From contig JWZX01002722.1 in NCBI GenBank assembly GCA_001275005.1, positions 1 to 13,826 of the forward strand: a stretch of DNA of 13,826 nucleotides, read 5' to 3'. The stretch's first letter is position 1. Every line of letters begins with the position of its first letter. The notes under the pieces were generated by a model. The model ran no database searches, had not been told where the DNA came from, and saw only the letters and a program-made list of their open reading frames with translations. A program made the position numbers and the translations under genes. This document shows, piece after piece, positions 7,501-13,288 of this stretch. The DNA is from Chrysochromulina tobinii (Eukaryota > Haptophyta > Prymnesiales > Chrysochromulinaceae).

Positions 7501-8474
7501 TACCAACACGCAACTACGATGCGGCTGCGATCTCGGCCGTCGCCGCCAGGATCGCCGGAGTCGATGCCAATCGTGTAATCACCACCCTGACCCCACGGCC
7601 ACGACCACCCGGCGGCCCCGGAAAGGACACCTGTGGCCCCGCGCCTCTCCCCTCCGGCGGTACCCGGATCGAAATCACTATCATCTCCATCAGCGCAGCC
7701 GAAGCGACGTCGCTCGAGTCGACCCTCGCGCCAACGTTTAGAGATCCGATGGCGGCCAATATAGCGCTCGAGTTTACCATCGACTCGACCGCCGTCCGTC
7801 TCATCGACGCCGCGTTGCCGCTAGTGCCGCCATCTATGCCTCCGCGTTCGGCGCGTCCGGCCACGACGAAGCCGCCTTGGGGGTTGTTGTCGCCTCGCCT
7901 CACCTCGACGGCCGTGCCGCGCTCAGTGCACACTGCCACGACGAAGCCGCCTTTGGGATTGATGTCACCTAGGCTCGCCTCGATGGCCAGGATGCCGCGC
8001 TCAGCACGCTTGCACTCGACCCATGACTCGACCCAGGAGTCCCATCTCAGCGGCCTCAGCGGGGTCTACCTCGGTGCCGGGTATGGCCCACTGAGCCGTG
8101 TTTCCCAGGCCTCCGAGAGAAACGCGTTCCCCATGCCTATCCCACCGAGCAGTGGATATGCCCCTGTGCTAACCGCTCTGAGCCGCAGGGAGCCATGGTT
8201 GGATGCCGGCGATGCGCTAGGCCCTCCTTCCATGGTCCCTCCATGGGCGCACGCCGCCTTGAGCGGACACGCTAACCGCCCAGGGACATCGGTCGAGCCG
8301 AGCGGCGGCAGGTACTACAGAAAACCCGAGTCTGCGGCTCTGAACCGCGCAACCTCGCCACAGCCGGAGCCCGTGTACCCAGCCCTGATGTACGCGCCAG
8401 GTTTGCCCAGCTGGGGCCCAAGCCCGCGATCGCGACCCAATACGGCACAGTATGCAGCACAGAAAACGATGTAA
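4591..8474 (+). CDS. Multidomain U-box protein, probable E3 ubiquitin ligase, 1259 aa (two exons)
   Basis: Coding exons are 4591-5113 and 5218-8474. Start ATG 4591 is in a Kozak-like context (AACATGG); the open frame before it has no ATG. Regions: (a) about 1-215, a helical domain ending in FFELADTWT (Trp177) and EYAAFLRTLF, a pattern I know from many uncharacterised protist proteins; (b) about 272-335, a Lys/Glu tract; (c) a two-copy helical repeat, about 376-400 and 430-453, each with (S/N)xEKRVxFLx; (d) about 575-624, a probable coiled coil; (e) about 764-826, the U-box, with FLCPI, MLDPV, G-x-SYER, WL, LIPN and a final Trp826, all at expected places; (f) about 928-1035, a domain like those repeated in algal proteins, with GVDANRV and a hydrophobic strand pattern; (g) a Pro/Ser-rich tail with a 25-residue repeat. 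U-boxes recruit E2 enzymes for ubiquitin transfer; the substrate is unknown. USP14 lies immediately downstream. Confidence 0.87.
5114..5217 (+). other. Spliceosomal intron, 104 nt, phase 1
   Basis: The donor is CAG|GTGAGG and the acceptor is GTGTGCAG|AT. Two long frames overlap here in different registers. Removing 5114-5217 joins them in frame and creates ELADTWTNNIDAREYAAFL, a motif conserved in this protein class, whereas reading through gives unrelated sequence. It is the only intron needed to explain any coding region in the window. Confidence 0.88.
7842..8009 (+). repeat. In-frame 75-78 nt tandem repeat in the U-box protein tail
   Basis: Unit 1 (7842-7916, 25 codons) and unit 2 (7917-7994, 26 codons) both run PRS..ATTKPPxGLxSPRL; a third copy starts at 7995 (PRSAR) and fades. 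An 18-nt block is identical at 7860-7877 and 7935-7952, exactly 75 nt apart. The protein motif TTKPPxGLxSPRL is basic and Ser-Pro containing, so it could be a phosphorylation or microtubule-binding type linear motif; this is speculative. Confidence 0.75.
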
Positions 8475-8747
8475 CCGTTATGAGTTTAGCCTTTCTCGAA
8501 AGTCGCGTAGCGTTTAGTGATTAGTGAGTTACGTTACAGAGTTCGTTCGACTGTACGGTGTATGATTAGACTTTCCGTAGTATGCGTGACGTGAGACGTG
8601 AACCGAAACGTGGCCGGCGCGGATGCGTCTTGCGTACCGGGTTGCGCGTGCCGCTCCTTGCCCCGCCTGGGCAACAGAGAGTTTGTCGTGGCGGGCAAGA
8701 CTGAAGACAACGACGGCAGAGTTATGATGACGGTTGACAAAGCCCTA

Positions 8748-8774
8748 CCCCCCCTCCCCCCTCCCCCCTCCCCC
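8748..8774 (-). other. Potential G-quadruplex (minus strand) / i-motif (plus strand)
   Basis: Four C-runs of 7, 6, 6 and 5 nt are separated by single T bases (8748-8754, 8756-8761, 8763-8768, 8770-8774). On the minus strand this is a four-tract G motif with one-nucleotide loops, the most stable class of G-quadruplex sequence. Confidence 0.7.
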
Positions 8775-8795
8775 ACCTGATTGCCTATCACAATC

Positions 8796-8856
8796 CTGCC
8801 CTATAGGGCAGCGAGCACCAGGGGGATCACCCTGTGTGCTGGGAGTCTCCGAGACT
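8796..8856. repeat. Cluster of three adjacent hairpins
   Basis: In order: a perfect 16-bp palindrome CTGCCCTATAGGGCAG (8796-8811); a stem AGCAC-CAGGG with CCCTG-t-GTGCT (8814-8840), 10 bp with one bulged T and a 6-nt loop; and a short inverted repeat AGTCTC/GAGACT (8844-8856). They are separated by only 2-3 nt. They could be part of a structured RNA or of the USP14 leader; no known RNA family was recognised. Confidence 0.55.
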
Positions 8857-8926
8857 GCGAGTGGGAAAGACCGACCTCACTAGCGAAATTGAGTAGCTCG
8901 AGCGAGCGAGTACTCAGTACTTGTGT

Positions 8927-8988
8927 TGACCGAGGGGTGCGGAGCCGTCCTTTGAGAAGGTGGTGTGGTGAGTGAGCTCGTGGGGCCG
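8927..8988 (+). repeat. Dispersed repeat, copy 1
   Basis: This segment matches 13157-13215 in the same orientation. The first 24 nt (8927-8950) differ at one position; the next part keeps GAGA, GGTGGTG and GTGAG blocks, and after a small gap CGTGGGG is shared. It lies about 130-190 nt before the USP14 start codon. Confidence 0.65.
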
Positions 8989-9119
8989 TCGATTACAGAC
9001 GGACGAAGGTCCCGCACGGGTCCCTCGGTCGGAATTCCCACAGCTCTCCGCGCGCGCGCGCCTTTCCTTCTGCCGCCGCCGCCGGCGCCGCGCGCGTCGT
9101 CGATCCCTTTGCCCTCGCC

Positions 9120-10757
9120 ATGGTAAAGGTGAACGTCAAGTGGGGCAAGGAGAAGTTCCCCGACGTGGAGATCGATGTGACCGCGCCCGTTGAGCTCCTC
9201 AAAGCGCAGCTCTTTGCGCTCACGTCAGTGCCCGTCGATCGGCAGAAGATCATGGGCGTCAAGGGCGGCACGCTCAAGGACGACGCAGACCTTTCCACGC
9301 TCGGCATCAAGGAAGGAATGACCCTGATGCTAATGGGCTCGGCGGAGGCGGTGCCCGAGGCGCCGCCTGTCGCGACCGTCTTCGCTGAGGACATGCCCGC
9401 AATCGAGGTGGCCGCGATGGGGACGGACAACCCCGGCGGGCTCTCCAACCTGGGCAACACGTGCTACCTCAACTCGACGCTGCAGTGCATGAAGGCGATC
9501 CCCGAGTTTAGCTCGTCGCTCAAGCTCTACAATGGCGCTGGCGTTCCCGCCGAGGACTCCTTCGTGATGGCGATGCGCGCCATCATCTCTGAGCTCGAGC
9601 GCTCCAATGCGGCGCGAGAGGTGCAGCCCCTTGGCTTCGTGCGAACGTTCCACGACGCCTTCCCGATGTTTGCGCAGCGGACGCCTGATGGCCATCCAAT
9701 GCAGCAGGATGCGGAGGAGTGCTGGTCCACCATCGTGAACGCGCTCTCGCAGCGCATGCAACTCGCAGTGGATGGCACCAACCCTCGCATTGCCCCAACT
9801 GCCACCGTGCCGGTGCTGCCGCGCATGACCGCGCTCAAGCGCAATCTGGGCGACATGCTCTTCGGGATCGAGCTCGAGTCGAGCTACAAGTGCCTCGAGG
9901 GCGACGAGGCGTACACGAAGCGCGAGGGTGAACGCTCGATCAAGTGCCACATCTCGGAGAAGACGGCGCATCTCTACACTGCGCTCGACGTCAACCTCGA
10001 CGAGACGCTCGAGAAACGCTCGGAGGTGCTCGGCCGCGACGCGGCGTACTCGAGGCGCTCACGTCTCGCGCGGCTGCCGCCCATCTTCGCTGTCCAGTTT
10101 GTGCGCTTCGCCTTCCGCAAAGACACGAACAAACGTGCGAAGATCCTACGCACCGTCTCGTTCCCTCCCATGCTCGATGTGCGCAACCTGTGCACGGCGC
10201 AGCTGCAGGCGAGCATCGCCGCGCACTGCACGCTGCTCGAGCAGGAGCGCGATGCCAAGGCGGGCATCGCCAAGGCGCCCGCCGCCGCCACTGCCGGTGC
10301 GGACGGCGATGCGCCGATGCCTATCGCGCCGCCCCCTGCACCGCCGGCTGGCGCGGCGCCAGCGTCGGCTGGCGCGGGCAGCAGCGGCGAGCCGATGATC
10401 ATTGAGCCGCTTGAGCCTCCCAAGAGCAAAGATGAGCTGTCCAAGCTCGCCACCGACGCCGAAGGCGCCGAGTGCCATGACAACAAGACGGGTCGGTATG
10501 AGCTCTTCGCGATTATCACACACCAAGGGCGCACGGCGGAGGGGGGTCACTACGTGGCGTGGATCAAAAAGAGCGCAAAGAAGTGGCTCGTCTTTGACGA
10601 CGAGACGGTAGCCGAGGTGGACGCCGAGCGCATCAAGGAGCTCTACGGCGGCGGCGACTGGCACATGGCGTACATGTGTCTGTACCGCAAGATGGACACC
10701 CTCACACTCGATGAGGAGCCAAAGGAGAAGCTCGAGCTCAAGCCGATTGTACGCTGA
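9120..10757 (+). CDS. USP14: Ubiquitin carboxyl-terminal hydrolase 14 (USP14/Ubp6), 545 aa
   Basis: A proteasome-associated cysteine protease that trims ubiquitin chains from substrates docked on the 19S particle. Residues 1 to about 75 form the ubiquitin-like domain (starts MVKVNVKWGKEKF) that in the family binds the proteasome subunit Rpn1. The USP catalytic domain follows. The Cys box GLSNLGNTCYLNS carries nucleophile Cys115 and oxyanion Asn110; MQQDAEECW (194-202) is the usual QQDA(Q/E)E box; the His box GGHYVAW gives His477; and FDDE gives Asp493, 16 residues after the His as in human USP14. All catalytic residues are present. The protein is about 50 residues longer than human USP14, explained by an Ala/Pro/Gly-rich insert at about 376-440, just before the His box where the family is variable. 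Start ATG 9120 is in the context GCCATGG and coincides with the family N-terminus. There is no intron. Confidence 0.97.
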   Translation: MVKVNVKWGKEKFPDVEIDVTAPVELLKAQLFALTSVPVDRQKIMGVKGGTLKDDADLSTLGIKEGMTLMLMGSAEAVPEAPPVATVFAEDMPAIEVAAMGTDNPGGLSNLGNTCYLNSTLQCMKAIPEFSSSLKLYNGAGVPAEDSFVMAMRAIISELERSNAAREVQPLGFVRTFHDAFPMFAQRTPDGHPMQQDAEECWSTIVNALSQRMQLAVDGTNPRIAPTATVPVLPRMTALKRNLGDMLFGIELESSYKCLEGDEAYTKREGERSIKCHISEKTAHLYTALDVNLDETLEKRSEVLGRDAAYSRRSRLARLPPIFAVQFVRFAFRKDTNKRAKILRTVSFPPMLDVRNLCTAQLQASIAAHCTLLEQERDAKAGIAKAPAAATAGADGDAPMPIAPPPAPPAGAAPASAGAGSSGEPMIIEPLEPPKSKDELSKLATDAEGAECHDNKTGRYELFAIITHQGRTAEGGHYVAWIKKSAKKWLVFDDETVAEVDAERIKELYGGGDWHMAYMCLYRKMDTLTLDEEPKEKLELKPIVR

Positions 10758-10832
10758 GTGAATCACTGAGAGACTCCTGAGTGATTCACTGAAAGACTGC
10801 TGAGTGACCCACTGAGAGTGACCCACTGAGAG
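10755..10832 (+). repeat. Short tandem repeats starting at the USP14 stop codon
   Basis: Units are two of 23 nt (10755-10777, 10778-10800), one of 18 nt (10801-10818) and one of 14 nt (10819-10832), all built on TGAGTGAxxCACTGAgAg. The stop codon TGA (10755-10757) is the first triplet of unit 1. The first two units also form an 11-bp perfect stem, AGTGAATCACT (10757-10767) with AGTGATTCACT (10780-10790). Confidence 0.75.
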
Positions 10833-10867
10833 CTCTGACGATGCTGCTCACGCCCTCATGGTCTCGC

Positions 10868-10962
10868 AGAAGGAGAAGGGCTTCTCGATGGAAGGCGCGG
10901 CCAAAAAGTCGGCCAACTAGATCCATCGAGAAGCCCTTCTCCTTTTTGGCCAACTAGATCCA
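10868..10962. repeat. Perfect 23-bp inverted repeat plus 15-nt direct repeat
   Basis: The arm at 10870-10892 is exactly complementary to 10922-10944 (23 bp, loop 29 nt). Each arm has a self-complementary core GAGAAG..CTTCTC. In addition GGCCAACTAGATCCA occurs at 10911-10925 and 10948-10962, so the second arm sits between two direct copies. This looks like a locally copied inverted segment, for instance from a replication template switch; a pre-miRNA-like or 3'-end hairpin is an alternative. Confidence 0.8.
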
Positions 10963-11270
10963 GGGAGACGTCGGGAGACCGGCGAGAGAGACAGAGAGTG
11001 CACTCAGCCGCGAATGAGCGCCTCGACGTGAGAGCATCCTCGACTGAGCGAGCGAGGGACGAGAGGCGCAGCCTTTCCCACAGGGCTCACCATGGGGCCT
11101 CTTGCGGCTCGGGGACACGCGAGGGACGGCGGCAATCGGGGCCTCGCGCCAGGGTGCTTACGAGAGCAGAGGTCGCGCAGCGAGCCCTCAGCGGAGAGGA
11201 GGGAGGATGGCTTGAGAGCGAGAATGCAGCTATCAACACGGCACACATATGCGCAACAGCCGAACTACTA

Positions 11271-11286
11271 CACGTGAAAACACGTG
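11271..11286. promoter_or_regulatory. Twin CACGTG (G-box/E-box) elements
   Basis: CACGTG occurs at 11271-11276 and 11281-11286, exactly 10 bp apart, about one helical turn, inside the repeat CACGTGAAAA/CACGTGAAAT. They lie about 170 nt before the Dus start codon. CACGTG is the core site of bHLH and bZIP factors; use here is inferred. Confidence 0.5.
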
Positions 11287-11383
11287 AAATGCGTAAAGAG
11301 CCTTTAAGTGTCTGAGTCGACGTTGCTTCCACGCACGCCCATCTGTGCAACACGCTAGTCAAGTAAATGAAACACGCGGATAG

Positions 11384-11411
11384 GCCGAGTGTTCACAGCC
11401 GAGTGTTCACA
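11384..11411 (+). repeat. 14-nt exact tandem duplication
   Basis: GCCGAGTGTTCACA is present twice head to tail (11384-11397, 11398-11411), 40 nt before the Dus start codon, in the leader or core promoter. Confidence 0.75.
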
Positions 11412-11451
11412 CGTTCCATCTCTCCACGCACTCCACTCAACAGTCCTCCAC

Positions 11452-12849
11452 ATGAAGGGCGTTCTCACTTCCGATTCGCTCGCCGCGCACCTCAAGGGGA
11501 AAATGATCTTGGCGCCACTCACTCGAGGCGGCAATCTGCCGTTTCGCAGGCTCTGTGCAGACTTTGGCATGGAAGTCTCCATGGGCGAGATGATCTTCGC
11601 TCGGATGCTGCTCAAGGGCGACCGCACGGAGCAGGCGCGGCTCCGACGGGCGGCCAACGAGAAGCTCTATTGCGTCCAAATTGCGACCAATGACATCGAG
11701 GAGGGTGTTAGCGCGGCCAAGCTCGCTGCCGACGCCGGTGCCGACTGGATCGACCTCAATTGCGGCTGCCCCATCTATGAGGCCACCCGGCGCAATCTCG
11801 GGTCATCATTGCTCCGACACCCGGATAAGCTTGCGAGGCTCGTCCGCGGCATTACTGCGGGTTCGCCGCTGCCGCTTTCGGTCAAGGTGCGAATCGCGGC
11901 TGAGGGTGGCGAAATCAACGTGCGAGAGGTCGTCAGCCAGCTGCGCGACGCGGGCGCGGCGGCGGTGACCATCCACGGCAGAACGGCCACCGATCGCTAT
12001 TCCAAGGCGGCGGATTGGAAGGTGATCGCGCAGGTGGTGGAGGACGGCGTGCTGTCGGCGCACGAAGCTATGAGGCCCGTGGTCCCCGTCCTCGGCAACG
12101 GCGACATCCTCACCTACTACGAGGCGCGCGAGCGCATCGAGCTCTCCGGCGTGCACGGCGTCATGGTCGGACGAGGCGCGCTCACCAAACCGTGGATCTT
12201 TCAGGAGTTCGCAGAGAGCCGAGCGTGGGAGCCAACGGCCGCAGAGCGCATCGGCGTGTACCGGCGCCTCGCGTGCTACATGAAAGAGCACTTCGGCGAC
12301 GATGCGCGCGGCCGCAAGATGGCTTGGTATTTTCTCCCCTGGCACTTTGACTTCCTGTGCCGCTACCGTGCGCTGCCGGAGAGTGCTTTTGGCGAGCAGT
12401 CGAGGCGGCAGCCGCTCATGCAGACGCGCTTCGAGGAGCTCCCGGACGAAGCGCCCCCCCTCGAGCGGCTCCTCTACGCCCGCGGCCCCGAGCAGCATGA
12501 ATGGATCGCAAGCACATTGTGGGAGGCCGACTCGGATGCTGCGGCCGTGTCGAAGCTGACTGAACTCGCCGAGTCCTCTGAGTGGCGGGCGGCGGGCGCG
12601 CACGATGCCAACGCCGGCCTGTCCGGCTCCGCGCGCTCGATTGGCACCGCCGCGCCTGACGAGACTGAGGAGCTCGCCAACATCCCGAGTGATGACGCTG
12701 CAGGCGGCGAGGGCAGCAAGAAGCAGCGGCGGCGGCGGCCTGAGAAACCCCTACGTAGTGAGGAGGAGATTGTAGCGCTACGCGCCGTGCGCGCGGCCAA
12801 GCGCGAGGCCACAGGCGCGCCGCCGCACGTCGAAGGCACGCGCCGTTGA
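11452..12849 (+). CDS. Dus3-like tRNA-dihydrouridine synthase, 465 aa
   Basis: An FMN-dependent enzyme that reduces uridine to dihydrouridine in tRNA; the Dus3 clade modifies U47 in the variable loop. The TIM barrel starts almost at once: APLTRGGNLPFRR (21-33) and GEM (45-47) match Dus3. The active-site loop NCGCPIYEATRR holds the catalytic Cys106. FMN and substrate residues include Lys145 (SVKVRI), His175 (TIHGR), GNGDI (215-219) and GRGALTKPWIFQE (240-252), the last being strongly Dus3-like. The C-terminal helical domain has the Dus3-type WHFDFLCRYRALPE. A low-complexity tail ends with a basic patch KKQRRRR (423-429) that could be a nuclear signal. Unlike yeast and human Dus3, there is no N-terminal CCCH zinc-finger region: only about 17 residues precede the barrel. 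Start ATG 11452 is the first Met in frame. Dus4 is less likely because it normally has CPQ rather than CPI. Confidence 0.92.
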   Translation: MKGVLTSDSLAAHLKGKMILAPLTRGGNLPFRRLCADFGMEVSMGEMIFARMLLKGDRTEQARLRRAANEKLYCVQIATNDIEEGVSAAKLAADAGADWIDLNCGCPIYEATRRNLGSSLLRHPDKLARLVRGITAGSPLPLSVKVRIAAEGGEINVREVVSQLRDAGAAAVTIHGRTATDRYSKAADWKVIAQVVEDGVLSAHEAMRPVVPVLGNGDILTYYEARERIELSGVHGVMVGRGALTKPWIFQEFAESRAWEPTAAERIGVYRRLACYMKEHFGDDARGRKMAWYFLPWHFDFLCRYRALPESAFGEQSRRQPLMQTRFEELPDEAPPLERLLYARGPEQHEWIASTLWEADSDAAAVSKLTELAESSEWRAAGAHDANAGLSGSARSIGTAAPDETEELANIPSDDAAGGEGSKKQRRRRPEKPLRSEEEIVALRAVRAAKREATGAPPHVEGTRR

Positions 12850-12886
12850 GGCACGGTCGGGTGGAATTCCATTTCCTGCGGGGTTC

Positions 12887-12933
12887 CAGCGTGGGGTACG
12901 GGTTCCATGTGGCAGCGCGGGGTACGGGTTCCA
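12887..12933 (+). repeat. Two-copy 21-nt direct repeat
   Basis: CAGCG(T/C)GGGGTACGGGTTCCA occurs at 12887-12907 and 12913-12933, a period of 26 nt, with a further partial GGTTCCAGC at 12882-12890. It starts 38 nt after the Dus stop codon. Confidence 0.7.
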
Positions 12934-13156
12934 GCGCGGGCTTCTCCTGCGTTGGTCCGGCGCGCGCCCGAGCGTGCCCCTATCGGTAGACGGTGCACTT
13001 GCTGTGTCTTTCTGCTCTGGGTGAGCGGTTAGCACGTCGACGAGTCACTACAAAGTCAGACTCAGAGAAGAGATATTACAAATTTCATATTAATGACTCG
13101 ACTACAGGTACCAACGCCAAGCATGCCCCTCATGCTTGATCCAAACGGCACAACTA

Positions 13157-13215
13157 TGACCGAGGGGAGCGGAGCCGTCCGTCGAGACGGTGGTGGAGTG
13201 AGCGTGGGGGGACCG
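13157..13215 (+). repeat. Dispersed repeat, copy 2
   Basis: This segment matches 8927-8988 in the same orientation, with 23 of the first 24 positions identical. This copy also contains a small hairpin, CCGTC (13175-13179) with GACGG (13186-13190); in copy 1 the pairing has one mismatch. It lies 74 nt beyond the stop codon of the minus-strand ShKT-like gene. Confidence 0.65.
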
Positions 13216-13221
13216 CGAAGA

Positions 13222-13241
13222 AACTGAACTGAACTGAACTG
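13222..13241 (+). repeat. Microsatellite (AACTG)4
   Basis: Four perfect AACTG units at 13222-13241, directly after the dispersed repeat copy. Confidence 0.8.
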
Positions 13242-13288
13242 GCACAACTACCGACTCTTCAGAAAACCACATGTCGCTTCCACACACG

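Larger units (their letters stand above)
8475..9119. other. Intergenic region between U-box and USP14 genes
   Basis: These 645 nt hold the U-box gene 3' flank (AT-richer to about 8600), a C-rich run (8748-8774), a cluster of small hairpins (8796-8856), one copy of a dispersed repeat (8927-8988), and, just before the USP14 start, a GC-dinucleotide run and CCG triplets. No coding frame is convincing on either strand, and no tRNA or snRNA signature was recognised. Confidence 0.6.
10758..11451. other. Intergenic region between USP14 and Dus genes
   Basis: These 694 nt contain the tandem repeats and hairpin described separately, then a GC-rich stretch with no recognisable gene (about 10970-11260), then two CACGTG boxes (11271-11286) and a 14-nt tandem duplication (11384-11411) before the Dus start codon. 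A pyrimidine-rich tract with AACAG at about 11412-11443 could act as a splice acceptor, so a short upstream exon cannot be excluded. Confidence 0.6.
12850..13288. other. Tail-to-tail spacer between Dus and ShKT-like genes
   Basis: Both genes end here, so these 439 nt should hold two 3' untranslated regions. They contain a 21-nt direct repeat (12887-12907 and 12913-12933, one mismatch), an AT-rich patch (about 13070-13098), the second copy of the dispersed repeat (13157-13215) and four AACTG units (13222-13241). No coding frame is supported. Confidence 0.6.

Noticed and set aside
8475-9119. tRNA, 5S rRNA or spliceosomal snRNA gene
   Set aside because: Hairpins exist, but no T-loop, anticodon arm, or conserved U1/U2/U4/U5/U6 segments were found by eye.
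9330-9971. Minus-strand 213-residue open frame opposite USP14
   Set aside because: Antisense to the conserved catalytic core; composition is that of a GC-rich shadow.
11806-12603. Minus-strand 265-residue open frame opposite the Dus gene
   Set aside because: Arg/Leu/Ala-rich without motifs, fully antisense to a gene with clear family matches.
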